Source: Galbula dea (lineage: Eukaryota; Chordata; Aves; Piciformes; Galbulidae). From it: a stretch of 64,000 nt of DNA. The DNA is taken from positions 126,925-190,924 of the forward strand of contig VWZX01000114.1 in assembly GCA_013399015.1 (NCBI GenBank), read 5' to 3'. The notes below the pieces were generated by a model that searched no databases, had not been told where the DNA came from, and saw only the letters and a program-made list of their open reading frames with translations. Shown here in pieces: positions 1-11,233 of the stretch (the first letter of the stretch is position 1; each line of letters begins with the position of its first letter). The position numbers were made by a program, and so were the translations under genes.

Positions 1-690
1 CAAACCACATGTCCATGTCCTGGGGACACAGAAACTACATCTCCATGGCTTGGGGACACACACAACATGTCCATGGCTTAGGGACACATACAAACCACAT
101 CTCCATGGCTTGGGGACATACACAAACCACATGGCCATGGTTTAGGGACACACACAAACCACATCTCTATGGCTTGGGGACACACACAAACCATGTGCCC
201 ATGGACTGGGGACACACAAATCATGTCTCCATGGTTTAAGGACGCACACAAACCACATCTCCATGGCTTGGGGACATACACAACATGCCCATGTCCTGGG
301 GGCACACACGACATGTCCATGGCTTAGGGACACATACAAACCACATGTCCATAGCTTGGACACACACACATGTCCATGTCCTGGGGACACACACAAACCA
401 TGTGTCCATGGCTTGGGGACATACACATGTCCATGGCTTGAGGACACACACAAACCACATGTCCATGGCTTAGGGATACACACAAACCACATCTCCATGG
501 CTTGGAGACACACATAAGCAACATCTCCATGGCTTGGGGACACACACAAACCACATCTCCATGGCTTGGGGACACACACAACATGTCCATGGCTTAGGGA
601 CACACACAACATGTTCATGGTTTGGAGACACACACAGGCAACATCTCCATGGCTTGGGGACACACACAAACCATGTTGTCTATGGCTCAG
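1..690. repeat. Minisatellite, 28-32 bp unit, in APRT intron 3
   Basis: A tandem array of imperfect units built on CCATGGCTTGGGGACACACA plus CAAACCACATCT. CCATGG or CCATGT recurs at 13, 43, 71, 103 and 135, so unit length alternates between about 28 and 32 bp. The array continues off the left edge and decays at about 690. It is open in several frames on both strands purely because of the repeat; none of these frames is a gene. Confidence 0.95.
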
Positions 691-841
691 CGTGGGAGCT
701 GCCACGGCAGCTTGCCCATGGCATCAGCACTGGCTGCAAAGCTCAGCTTGAGGACCCCCCTCTCCCTGCTGCTTTTATCACTCCATCCTCCCTCATTGCC
801 ACCTCCCAGCCTGGGAAGCCTCTTCTCCCCCCAGGCATTAC
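691..841 (-). other. APRT intron 3, unique part
   Basis: Unique sequence between the minisatellite and the exon 3 donor. I see no exon 4 (no motif for the PRPP loop) and no recognisable element. Confidence 0.8.
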
Positions 842-975
842 CTTGCCATACTCAAGGGAGTAGCAGACAGACTCAGTGGGCCCTGGAAGCTTCCCCTTCT
901 TCCGGATGGGCACGAAGCCGATGCCCAGTCTCTGAGCCAGGGGAGGACCTAGGAGGAAGCCACGGGAGTCCAGGC
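842..975 (-). CDS. APRT: APRT exon 3
   Basis: The acceptor is CTTCCCCCAG and the donor GTAATG. The exon encodes LDSRGFLLGPPLAQ, the positively charged RKKGKLPGPT loop and the YSLEYGK active-site segment. It is 134 nt, the same as human, and ends in phase 0. Confidence 0.97.
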
Positions 976-2685
976 CTGGGGGAAGCAGAGCAGCAGGAAG
1001 CCTCAGAACAGAACCACTCGACTCTGCAGGACACCCTAGCTTTATCCTCCCCTGGCCAGGGAGGTCTCTAGAAGAAATCTGCTCTCGCGTGGGTTGAAAA
1101 CACACATGATGCTCCTGCAGTGCCTGTGCTCAGCAAGATGTGCTGCTGACAGGCTTTGGGGCAGCTCACTGACCACTCTCTCAGCCTGTTTTGCTTTCCC
1201 TTTAGTTCTCCTTCATTGAGATAAACCCAGCAGAGCCTTGCTATCAGCTCAGCCACGCGGCCAGGGACTTTGTACCAACTTCGGTTATCACGAGGCACTT
1301 GGACAAGGTTTGCTTTAGCCTCCTTGAACCCTGGGCTATCTCCTAGCCCAAGCAGTGCCTTCCCAAGCACTTGCACTCTCAGCCTCTTTCAGAGGTGTGT
1401 TCCAACGTGTTATCAGCCCAAAGGCTGTTTTTGTTGGCTGGAGAAGGCCCCCTGAGAAGGAAAACATGCTGGAACAGGGTCTGCCTGCCAAGGGGGGTAG
1501 TGTGAGACCTTACAGACATGCTGTAAGGCTTTACCTCAGACTTCCAGTACTCCCTGACTCTTTTCTTTTTTCATGATGAAAGCAATGACTTATGAAATTG
1601 GCACTGGAAGTATCATCAGATGGTGTCTGCCAGATCCCAAACCAGTATTTCAGGAAACTACAGGAGTAGGTGAAGGCTATAACCTGCCCCAGTGTTACCA
1701 TAAGGATAGAGGCCAACATTTGGGTGATTATAATGTCCAAGGGCTACAGCATTTGCTGGCCCATTAGCAGAGGAGCCTCCCCACAACTCCTGCCCAGGCA
1801 GCCTGAGGACATGAGGCTCTGCACTGGCCTCAGAAGTGTTTTAACCAACACTTACCTGCAATAAAGTCAACTTGGGGGAAAGATGCCCTCAAATGATCTT
1901 CCAGAAGATCAATCAAAGTCCTGAAAGCTACAGGATCCTTCAGCAAGGGGCTGATATCACTGCAAAGAGAAAGGAGAGCACTTAGAAGAAGTTCAAGGAG
2001 AGCTCCCTTGAGGGCTGCTCTGGCTCCAAACTGAGTTCCTAAGCCCAGAGAAGCAATTCCTACCAGGAGTGGGGATGGGGAAGGATTGGCAGTGGAAAGG
2101 GGCTGAGAGCAAGACGCCATCCCTGCTCCATCCACCATCCCCATGCTCCATCCACCATCCCTATCCCCATCCCCATGCTCCGTCCACCATCCCCATGCTC
2201 CATCCACCATCCCCATGCTCTATCCCCTGGCCCCAGGCTCAATCCCTCGGCACCAGGCTCCATCCCCCGGCACCAGGCTCCATCCCCCGGCACCAGGCTC
2301 CATCCCCCGGCCCTGCTCCATCCCCCGGCCCTGCTCCATCCCTCAGCCCTGCTCCATCCCTCAGCCCTGCTCCATCCCCCAGCCCCATGCTCCATCCCCC
2401 AGCTCCATGCTCCATCCCCNNNNNNNNNNNNNNNNNNNNNNNNNNNNNNNNNNNNNGCCCCATCCCCCAGCCCCATGCTCCATGCTCCATCCCCCAGCTC
2501 CATGCTCCATCCCCTAGCCCTGCTCCATCCCCATTCCTGCTCTGTTTCCAGCCCTACTCCATCGCCGGGCTCTGCTCCATCCCCCAGCCCCATGCCAGCC
2601 CGCACCGGAACACCACGCCAGGCACCGGGAAGTCAGGGAAGGACCGGATCCGGTCCCGGACGAGCCGCAGCTTCTCCTGGTTCAT
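842..2685 (-). CDS. APRT: APRT, adenine phosphoribosyltransferase, 5' part (exons 1-3), truncated by the window edge
   Basis: APRT joins adenine and PRPP to make AMP in the cytosolic purine salvage pathway. Three exons on the minus strand join in frame: 2685-2606 (80 nt), 1959-1856 (104 nt) and 975-842 (134 nt), giving 106 codons. Exon 1 encodes a start followed by RIRSFPDFPVPGVVF, exon 2 the DISPLLKDP motif, exon 3 LDSRGFLLGP, KKGKLPGPT and YSLEYGK. Glu103 and Tyr104 correspond to human Glu104/Tyr105 near the active site. Exon lengths match human APRT (80, 107, 134) except that exon 2 is one codon shorter. The PRPP-binding loop (VVVVDDLLATGG in human) lies in exon 4, which I do not find between 1 and 841, so exons 4-5 are off the left edge. 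Its position next to GALNS on the same strand matches human 16q24. Confidence 0.97.
976..1855 (-). other. APRT intron 2
   Basis: An 880 bp intron with clean GT/AG ends. I see no repeats or motifs that I can name. Confidence 0.9.
1856..1959 (-). CDS. APRT: APRT exon 2
   Basis: The acceptor is TCTCTTTGCAG and the donor GTAAGT. The first base completes Arg27, and the exon then encodes DISPLLKDP through VDFIAG, the family's N-terminal hood and first core strand. It is one codon shorter than the human exon, in the variable segment before VDFIAG. Confidence 0.96.
2108..2600. repeat. Minisatellite in APRT intron 1, interrupted by a gap
   Basis: C-rich tandem repeats of 14-22 bp with the core CATCCCC(A/C)(G/T)... 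and variants such as CCCCATGCTCCATCCACCAT, CATCCCCCGGCACCAGGCTC and CATCCCTCAGCCCTGCTC. At least three sub-blocks of variants follow one another. A 37-base run of N interrupts the array, so the true copy number is unknown. It fills most of the 646 bp intron 1. Confidence 0.93.
2420..2456. other. Assembly gap (37 N)
   Basis: A run of N inside the APRT intron 1 minisatellite, probably an unresolved repeat length. Confidence 0.99.
2606..2685 (-). CDS. APRT: APRT exon 1 (start codon)
   Basis: The ATG is at 2685-2683, giving MNQEKLRLVRD then RIRSFPDFP. The exon ends in CG of a split Arg codon, followed by a donor GTGCGG, which is a weak match to consensus but lies exactly where human exon 1 ends (26 codons plus 2 nt). 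The ATG follows CAGCC, a good Kozak context. The reading frame is open upstream, so an earlier start is possible but has no homology support. Confidence 0.95.
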
Positions 2686-2790
2686 GGCTGCTGGGTTCTG
2701 CGCAGCCGTGGCAAGGTTGGCTCTGGGCACCGCCCCCGGGACCGCCTGCTGCCAGCGGCGATAGCCAGGGCTACGGAGCTCTGCTAGCCC
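2686..2790 (-). promoter_or_regulatory. Probable APRT promoter / 5' UTR, GC-rich, TATA-less
   Basis: The 105 bp upstream of the APRT ATG are GC-rich and include a GC-box-like sequence (GGGGGCGGTG on the minus strand, about 2738-2729). I see no TATA box. Mammalian APRT promoters are known to be TATA-less with GC boxes. The transcription start cannot be read from sequence. Confidence 0.45.
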
Positions 2791-2794
2791 GGAG

Positions 2795-3470
2795 AAGCGA
2801 GCACTAGTTCCCCCAAGGCATGGAGCTCTGGTACCCCTGAGCCACCACCTCACCCCCAGTGCATGGAGGTCTGGTACCCTGGGGTAGGGAGCATCGGTCC
2901 CCCCGGTACGTGAAGGTCTGCTACGCCGGGGTACGGAGCTCTGATCCCTGACCCTCCGGTGCATGGAGGTCTGCTGCCTTAGGGTATGGACCATCAGCCC
3001 CCTCAGGGCATGGAGCTCCAACCCCTCCGGTGCATGGGGCTCTGGTATCCCAGAGCCAGGATCTCCACCCCCTATCCCAGCGCACGGAGGTCTGGTACCC
3101 TGGGGTATAGAGCCTTGACCCTCCGGTGCATCAAGCTCTGGCATCCCTATGCATGGACCATGAGTCCTCCCAGTGAATGGAGCTCCGAGCCCCTGGCGTG
3201 TGGCTCTCTAGAACCCCCATGTATGGAGCACTGGTTCCCCAGAGTCCCAACATCTCCCAATGCTTGGTGGTCTGGTACCCTGGGGTATAGAGCATTAGTT
3301 CCCCCAGAGCACAGAGCCTTTATCTCCCAGTGCATGGAGCTCTAGAAGCCCCACACATGGAGCACTGGTCCCCGCAGTGCACGGAGCCTCAGCTTCCCCC
3401 TGAAGAATGGCCTTGTACCATCAGTGTGCAGAGCCATATCTCCCCAGAACACAGAGCCCTGGAACCCTGC
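2795..3470. repeat. Degenerate minisatellite upstream of APRT
   Basis: Repeats of roughly 25-35 bp with cores such as GCATGGAGCTCTGGTACCC and CTGGGGTA(T/G)(A/G)GAGCA. The unit recurs at least 15 times with heavy divergence. The array begins about 110 bp upstream of the APRT start codon and is unrelated to the arrays in introns 1 and 3. Confidence 0.85.
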
Positions 3471-3994
3471 CTTCCCCAGCCAGCTTTGGAAAGGAGTTCC
3501 ATGCCCAGGGGTTCCCATTCCACCTTCCCCCCTTCACCTCTGCCCTGCACCTTGCATAGACAACAAGCTCATTAAGATTAAACTGTTTCCTGCTTTTTTG
3601 TTCCTCATCACCTCTTGTGAACCCCTGGAATCACATTTTTGTGTTTGCTGCAGGTGCTGGTTTGGATAATGCTCATGGGGGGGGGGTGATAACAGAGCTG
3701 ATTTGCATGCCCTCGACCCTGGGCTAACAGCTCAGCAGCTCTCAGGGTCAGGGCACTCTCCCCCAGCTCCTATCTCCCATCTCCCGATGGGTGAAGAGCC
3801 ATTTGCCCATGCAAAATCCGTGGTGGGCAGGAGACACGGTGGTGGCTGAGCAGAGATCTGCTTTTACATGAGTAAACACGAGCTGGACCTGGTCCAAATG
3901 CATCTGGGTACAACCTGCTGCAGAAAGCAAAGGTACTTCTGGCATGCAGCTCCCCTGGCTGAGCTGATAGCTGTGATGGGACCAGCTTCAGCTC

Positions 3995-4282
3995 CACTGA
4001 GCAGAGTCTGGCCCCAGCCTCTTGCCCCCAGCCTTCAGCTCTTGCTCAGCATTGAGCAGCTCCCCTGTGGGGCTGCTCTTCTCCAGGCTAAGCAGCCTCA
4101 GGGCTCTAAGCCTTTCCTCCTGCCAGAGCCCTCAGCATCTTCCTAGCCTCTCCTGGACTCTCTCCTTGTCTCTTTCGAACTGGGGAACCCAGAATTGGAC
4201 CCAGTTCTCCAGCTGTGGCCTCCCAAGGGCAGAGTAGATGGGGCAGAGAACTTCCCTCGACCTGCTGGTCACACTTCTGAAT
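3995..4282 (-). mobile_element. CR1 LINE fragment
   Basis: Reverse-oriented CR1 of the 'GAGCAGAGTCTGGCCCCAGC' type. It lacks the 3' end and reads toward the RT C-terminal region (LENWVQFW-like residues on the minus strand). It is diverged relative to the copy at 8168-8985. Confidence 0.85.
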
Positions 4283-5479
4283 GCACCCAAATGGATGCCT
4301 GAGGTGTAAATGGAGACAAGCTGGAGGCCAGGTTGCTCCTTTCTTGTTAAGCTCTCTCTTGCCAAAGGCAGCCCACGCAGGAGGTCACTGTGCCTCCTCC
4401 TTCCACAACCATTCCCTTACAGACTAAGATTTTCCCTGAAGTCAGATTATCTCCTTGGCACCAGAAAAAAAAATCCTTTCCTGCAGCTGTTCCAGTGAAG
4501 CAAACACAGGCAGAGCACTTAACCTTCCACTGGAACAGGGGCTTCAAAACACCCTCACTCCTGGGATGAGCTGGAAGGGTTCCTCCTGTGACCTTACCAA
4601 CCATGACACCAGACAATGAGCTATTCCAGCAACATCTCTTCTTCCTGGAGGATGCAAGTGATGGAATTTATCTGCCCACCCATGGAAATAAGCAGGAGCT
4701 GGGAAAAGGCTCTTCTGCAGCCTGCAGTGCAAGGCAAGTGCCACCAGGCACTCCTGCCTTTGGAGGAGCTGTGAACTGGAGTCATCACACTTTTCTTGTG
4801 ACCCTCCTACACAACCACCACTGTTACTAGCAGAAGACACCACCACATCTTTCTTGAAGTTCTCAGGCCCCTCATGCCAACCCCACCCAGGCAGAGTAGT
4901 GGCTCTCACCAGGATGAGCTGCTGAAGGCTTCCACCAGTCCCCTCATATTCAGCAACCGGGTCAAGAAGCAGCTGGGGTGGGTCTGTCCTCCTCTGATAC
5001 AGGCTTCTTAGACACAATTGGTTCTGCCAGGAAGAGCATAAGGGTTAGACCAAATCAGACTTCCAATGATTCAGCTGCCAGAAGTTATGTCCCATGCCAG
5101 CTGAGGCTGAAACCCAGCATGTCTCAGATCTCTGTCAGAACTTCACCTCCATTTCTAAGGGTATGTATGGCACCTACCAGTATAGGCTGGTTCTGAACTT
5201 CCAAAAAAAATCAGTTTTTCCTGTAATTGTTCAGCCTGCCAAACAACAGGGCTGACTGCAGCTCCTATCCAAAGAGAACTTTCCTAGGACCAGCTTCCAA
5301 CAGTGATGTCAAAGGGCTTTAGCTCTGGAATATCACTGGGGATGTGACTCCGCATCCACTCGTGGCTTGGAGAGGTTCAGGGCTGTTCTGTGCCTGGCAG
5401 AGGAACCACTACCTTGGAACTGGACCCCTCAAGGGGGGAACACTGCCTTTGCCTTTCTTCTGGACACAGTGGTTTGAAA

Positions 5480-5875
5480 GTGCTTTGAGAGGCTGAGAGC
5501 CCTGGGGCTGCTTAGCCTGGAGAAGAGCAGCCCCACAGGGGACCTGCTCAATGCCCAGCAAGAGCTGAAGGCTGGGGGCAAGAGGCTGGGGCCAGACTCT
5601 GCTCAGTGGTGGCCAGGGCCAGGTCAAGGGGCACTGGGCACAAACTGGAACCCAGGAGGTTCCAGCTGAGCAGGAGGAGAAACTTGTTTGGTGTGAGGGT
5701 GTTGGAGCCCTGGCCCAGGCTGCCCAGAGAGGCTGTGGAGTCTCCTTGTGTGGAGAGATTGCCAAGGCAGCTGGAGGTGATCCTGGGCAAGCTGCTGTGG
5801 GTGACCCTGCTGGAGCAGGGGGTTGGCCTGGATGATCCCCAGAGGCCCCTTCCAGCTGGGATTCAGGGATTCTGG
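5480..5875 (+). mobile_element. CR1 LINE 3' fragment
   Basis: Forward copy of the subfamily containing GGAGGTGATCCTGGGCAAGC and ending CTGGATGATCCCCAGAGG...GGGATTCTG. It is 5'-truncated, as is usual for CR1. Confidence 0.92.
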
Positions 5876-8167
5876 GACCCTGACATGAGAGATGTTAGTA
5901 GCTGCTGAGCACAGGCAGCAGGCTCTGAAGTGAGAGCCAGTTTCTCTCAGCTCAGCCAGGCAGCCAGGAGAGCTCTGCTGAGCTGAGAAGTTTCTGTTCC
6001 ATTAAGGATCTTAAAACTTCCACTGTGAAGTGGAACAAAATGCCCCAAATTTCAACACTCCCCAGAAAGGGGAAATGAGAAGGAAAATGTCTTTTCCAAT
6101 CCTGTGGAACAATTTAATTTCAGCTTTAGAAATGCATGCACTTTAAACCCATTTTTTTACAGAACAAAACAACACAAAACCCCAAACCAACAACCCAAAT
6201 TTCAGCTCTCTGCTTTCCACAGCAGAGGAATGTAAGTCCCAGCCAGCTCCATGGGCTCAGGAAGCTTTGTCCTCCTTCAAAGAAGTGACAGCACCATGAC
6301 CTCACTCTGCCCTTCCACAGCATCCCTGTTTGCAGGGAGCCCAAGCCAGCACCTCCTGCCTGCAGCAGCAGGCTGGATCAGGCCCTTGGAGAAGACACAA
6401 ACTTCTTTTTTCCTTCCCTCTGGCTGAGCCTGGAAGGGAGATTCTGAGCCTGATGCAGAACTAATGGATTTGGCACACATTCCTCACTGCTGGCTTCACA
6501 GCCCCCAACCCTTTGGGTGGGAACTGAGTTACCAAGGTTCCTCTCACCCAGAAGGGTCTGAAGTGACTCCAGGAGGGACAAAGGCAGAGAGTTGCCAGAT
6601 TAGTTCTCTAGAGGAGTTGGATGGCAGCAGGTTTGGGGCTTTTTGGGGGGTGTTTTAACATTCCTAAGCCACCAGAGGCTTTTGGCTTGGGATCCACTAG
6701 TATTTGGGATGTCTATAATCTGAAGTAGGCAACAAGAAAACTTTTGATGGTGGAAGAGGAGATAAAGAAAGCAGGGAAATGGAGTCTTTTCTTGGGGGTT
6801 ACAAGAGCTATTTTCCAAAAGGGGAGCAAGAGAACCTCCAAGGAGATTGCAGCTCTTCCCTTCCAAATGTTGTCAAGATCTAGCAGTTGCATGCAGGAGG
6901 CATCACCCTGTGGCCTTCTGAGCAAACCTGACATCAGACAAGCAAAGCAAAGCAAAAGTCTCCTTCCCTATATTGTGTCTGTCAGGAGAAATGGAAAAGA
7001 AGGCCCTTGAGCTGGGAAATACTCATTTGGATCCTGAACAACCATCCATGGAGTTTGTAAAGTTTCCCAGTGCTGAGGACAACAGGGAGATCCCTGGGGA
7101 GAGATTTCTCCTCTAGCTGTGAAGAGGCTGTTGGCAGCTCTGCAGACAATAAGCTTCCTCCCAGCACTGCTTTCCTCCCACCCCCAGCCCCAGTCCAAAC
7201 CATTCTCACCTTCCAACAGGCCCAAATCATTTTGCAAGGTGACTTGCAAAGGTGTCCTCACAGGAACAAAGAGTGTTCTGCAACCTTCAGGAGATCCTCA
7301 GCTTATCTGCTGTGCTTTATGCCAACCCAGGAGGCTTTTGGAAGCTGCTCACCACATCCAGGAAAGGCTCAGCTCAGCTGGTTACCAGTTTCAACATGGC
7401 AAGGAGCAACCCAAGTTCAAGATCATCCTTCTTGGTGACACTAGTTCCAACTCCCAGCACTAGCCTGAAGACTCAGTCCCCAGGCATCCCATGATGTTTT
7501 CTTGCCAACACCAATCTGTGGGTATCACTTGCTCTCACTCCAGCCCAAACTTGCCCCTGTTCCCTTTGCTTGTCCCTCAGCTTCCAGTTTCAGAGACAGA
7601 AGGATGCTCTCTTCCATCACTGCCCTCAATGCAGTTTGCAGGGCATTAACCTTGGCTCTCAGTGTTTGCAACTGATCTCCTGCTTTCCAACTCCAGTGTT
7701 CAGATCCCCCAGCTGCTGGGCAGCAGAGGCTAATTTGTCACTGAAAGAATCCATCTGTGGCTGGGAGATTTGAACTCAAGGCTCTGTTTTCACCACTGTG
7801 GACTGGGAATGCAGGAGGACTTCTTTTACCATTCTTAGTTCCATCAGTACCAGAAGTTTCTCTGCAGGGAGGTCAGATGACAGCAGAGCCTCAGGGGCAG
7901 AGCAGGGGACCTGGGAGCCTCAGCTAATTGGAAATTAAAGGTAGGAAAGAAACTCCTTGGACTCTCAGCCCAGGCTTTTAGCATTTAGTAGAGGTATTTA
8001 ACTATACAGAAAGGACATCACAGAGAAGCAGTCTTAGACATCATCTTTCCTTTAGCTCTAATGTCCTGCAGCTGGAGAAAAGAAGCCACCAACAAACCAG
8101 CTTCACTGCTGCAGGTTCCTGACTGGCCAGGAAACCTCCCCAGACCTTCTACTCCATTGCACACACA

Positions 8168-8985
8168 GAATCCCAGCATGGTGGGGACTGGAAGAGACCT
8201 CTGGGGATCAGCCAGGCCAAACCCCTGCTAAAGCAGGGTCACCCACAGCAGCTTGCCCAGGATCACCTCTAGGTGCTTTTGGAATCTCTCCACACAAGGA
8301 GACTCCACAACCTCTCTGCAAAGCCTGGGCCAGGGCTGCAACACCCTCACACCAAACAAGTTTCTCCTCCTGCTCACCTGGAACCTCCTGGGTTCCAGTT
8401 GGTGCCCAGTGCCCCTTGGCCTGGCCCTGGGCACCACTGAGCAGAGTCTGGCCCCAGCCTCTTGCCCCCAGCCTTCAGCTCTTGCTCAGCATTGAGCAGC
8501 TCCCCTGTGGGGCTGCTCTTCTCCAGGCTCAGCAGCCCCAGGGCTCTCAGCCTTTCCTCCTGCCAGAGATGCTCCAGTGCCCTCAGCATCTTCCTAGCCC
8601 CCAATGGACTCTCTCCAGTAGTTCCTTGTGTCTCTGGAACTGGGGAGAGCCCAGAACTGGAGCCAGGACTCCAGCTGTGGCCTCCCTGGGGCAGAGTAGA
8701 GGGGGAGGAGAAGCTCCCTTGACCTGCTGCTCACACTTTTCTTCATACAGCCCAGGAGACCATTGGCCTTCTTTTTGCTAGCTCATGGGCAACTTGTTGT
8801 CCACCAGCAGTCCCAGATCCTTCTCCAGAAAGCTGCTTTCCAGCAGGTCAACTCCTAACCTGTCCTGCTCCATGGAGTTATTCCTCCCCAGGTGCAGGAC
8901 TGCACACTTGCCTTTGTTGAACCTTAGGAGGTTCCTCTCAGCCAACTCTCAGCCTGTTGGACAACCCCAGGCAGATCTCAGCTAA
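8168..8985 (-). mobile_element. CR1 LINE, longer 3' fragment
   Basis: Reverse copy starting at its 3' end (AGAATCCCAGCATGGTGGGG) and running through the 3' UTR into the ORF2 C-terminus (cf. 'TTGTTGTCCACCAGCAGTCC', encoding the LVDNKL-type motif on minus). Frameshifts and stops are present. Confidence 0.93.
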
Positions 8986-9394
8986 CACCTGCCCTAGTGG
9001 GCAGTTCCCTGCTGGGCAACTGGCACATGGAATGAGCTCAGATGAAGAGGCTCAGGATCATTTTTAGGGTAGATATGGTAATATGCAATCCCTGGTGTGG
9101 ATCAGTGTTTCTGAGCTGTAGGTTGGCACCATCCTGGTGGACACAGTCTGGGGCCACAGACACTCCTGGTCCTTGCAGCAGCCTCTCAACTCTCCTTGGG
9201 CAGCTGTGTGGGCTGGGAAATTGATCCATGTTAAAAATAATACAGGGAAAACAAACCAAACCAAGCTATTTTTAAGTCAGGTCAGTCCCATGATCTGGAA
9301 GGCATCTCTGTGAGCCCATCCCCATGTGAGGTGTAACTCAGCTCCTCTACAGGTGCACACAGACAAACCATGGAATGCACTTCTGTGAAGTCAG

Positions 9395-9400
9395 TTTATT
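9395..9400 (-). terminator. Candidate GALNS polyadenylation signal AATAAA
   Basis: AATAAA on the minus strand, followed about 25-45 nt downstream by a GT-rich stretch (GGTTTGTCTGTGTGC on minus). It is the only AATAAA I see on the minus strand between here and the GALNS stop codon. If used, the 3' UTR would be about 3.0 kb and contain two antisense CR1 fragments, long compared with human GALNS. An internal variant signal (TATAAA near 11750) is an alternative. Confidence 0.4.
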
Positions 9401-9633
9401 TTTCTCCCTTAAGTTCCTCATCTCCCAACTTGAGAACCTGTACAGTTTTTGGGGAAGGCACTGATTTAACATTCTCCTGAGCTTGGCTGCTCTACCACCA
9501 CAAATCTTATTGCAATTTAAAGCAGTGGCTTCTTCACTTGAAGGTTTGACCTTTTACCATCAGTGGATATGAAGCAGACAATAAATAGTCATCAAGTCAG
9601 TTCCCTTACAGCAGAGAGCTTGCTAGTGCAAAG

Positions 9634-10001
9634 TCTGGAGGGAAGGAGGCTCAGGGGAGACCTTCTCACTCTCTGCAGCTCCCTGAGAGGAGGCTGGAGC
9701 CAGGTGGGGGTTGGGCTCTGCTCCCAAGGAACCAGTGATAGGACAAGAGGACACAGCCTCAAGTTGTGCCAGGGGAGGTTTAGGTTGGACATGAGGAACA
9801 ATTTCTTCCCCAGAAGGGTTGTCAAGGCCAGGCCCAGGCTGCCCAGGGCAGTGGTGGAGTCACCATCCCTGCAGGGGTTTCAAAGCCCTGGAGCTGTGGT
9901 GCTGAGGGCCATGGGTTAGTGGTGACCTGGCAGTGCTGGTTAACAGTTGGACTCCATGATCTGAAAGGTCTCTTCACCCAAAATGATTCTGTGATTCTGT
10001 G
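9634..10001 (+). mobile_element. CR1 LINE 3' fragment with terminal microsatellite
   Basis: Forward copy containing GGGGAGGTTTAGGTTGGACA and GTGGTGGAGTCACCATCCCT. It ends in GATTCTGTGATTCTGTG, the 8-bp direct repeat typical of CR1 3' termini. Confidence 0.95.
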
Positions 10002-11024
10002 CACCAAGAGATGATTTCAAGGAGGAAGGAGGACTTTGTGTGCTGAGAAGAGGATGGCTTGTCCAAGCAAGTTACACACAGAGAGGGGAAAAGCAGAGAG
10101 TTCTTCAAAACTGCAAGCTGCCAAAGAGCAACATCCAGGCAGGCAGGCAGGGGGTAGGGGGGTAGCAGGCACCCAGAAGCTTCACAATGTGCATACTGCA
10201 AATGCTGAGAGCTTAGAAACATGTCTGGGCTAGCACTGAGACAAAAGAGCTGTGATCCTGCAGCCTGATCCCTTAATAAGCACCAGGCAGAAAGACAAAA
10301 GCACTGTCATCATCCCCACAGACCTGTTCACAGCTCTTTTGATTTTCAGGGAGGGGCAGTGCCAGACTCCCTCCTCTGGTGGTATCTTTAGCTGCTGGAA
10401 GAGGGAGGTGCAGGGCTCTGAACACCCCTGGGTGACAGAAGCACTCAAGGAGAGGTGGATAGCACCCAGAAGATGGGACTGTTCCTGGGTTTTGTGTGGT
10501 TTCCTGGGCTACAGGTTCTCCTACCAGTCCTTCTGGGACAGCACCACTGAAGCAGCAGCTGATGGGAACCTCTCAAGGCTTGAGCTCCCCTCACTATGTC
10601 AACACAAGGAGAAATGTTATGGATGGACTGGAAATGCCTTGGTGTGCTGGAAGGACAATTAGGAACATCATAAACCAGCTAAGACATTTGGACTATAAAC
10701 AAATGCCATTTGCAGATGTGCAAGCAGAGAGCTTCAGAGGCTGTGCCAGCTGAGGAACTGTTGGCTGGGATGGCTGGGAGGTGGAACTCCAAGAGCTGAT
10801 TCAAGTGCTGCTCTTCTAACAATCTTATAGCATTATCCAGCCTCAGGAGATAGACAGCAGGGGAGGGGACTGCAGGAAACACAAACCATGGGAACAGAGA
10901 GCACCAGAGCAGTTTGGGATCACAGGGAGGGGAAGGACAAGCAGGTGAGAAGCCTGTAGCAGGCAGGAGTACAGAAGCAGAGCTCTCAAAGTGTCTCAAG
11001 CCAACCCCAAGCTTACTGGGGACA

Positions 11025-11233
11025 GAAGGAAGAGCTTTTCACAGGTACAGAACACCTCTGAGGCACTGGCACAGGTTGCCCAGAGAGGTTGTGGCTGCCC
11101 CAGCCCTGGAATTATTCAAAACCAGGTTGGATTTGGCCCTGGGCAACCTGGGCTAGTGAGTGGCATCCCTGCCCATGGCAGGGGGTTGGAGCTAGATGAT
11201 CTTTAAGGTCCCTTCCAACCCAAACCATTCCAT
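11025..11233 (+). mobile_element. CR1 LINE 3' fragment
   Basis: Short 5'-truncated copy ending CTAGATGATCTTTAAGGTCC then CTTCCAACCCAAACCATTCC, a canonical CR1 3' tail. Confidence 0.93.

Larger units (their letters stand above)
3471..9394. other. Intergenic region between APRT and GALNS
   Basis: No gene recognised. The interval holds three CR1 fragments (listed separately), a G-run at about 3677-3686 and otherwise unique sequence. No open frame here shows homology I know. Confidence 0.8.

Noticed and set aside
1..690. Regularly spaced repeats that might suggest a CRISPR array
   Set aside because: Units are contiguous and imperfect without unique spacers, there are no cas genes, and the genome is vertebrate.
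142..705. Long minus-strand open frame (187 codons, Cys/His/Trp-rich repeats)
   Set aside because: It is produced by a 28-32 bp minisatellite inside APRT intron 3; several frames are open at once, as expected for a repeat lacking stops.
2060..2807. Pro/Ser/His-rich or Gly/Asp-rich open frames around the N gap
   Set aside because: They are translations of the intron 1 minisatellite in every frame and overlap APRT exon 1 and its splice sites.
2554..3144. N-terminal extension of APRT (open frame up to 3144)
   Set aside because: The upstream open part is repeat-derived; homology to APRT starts at the ATG at 2685 and exon 1 then has the human length.
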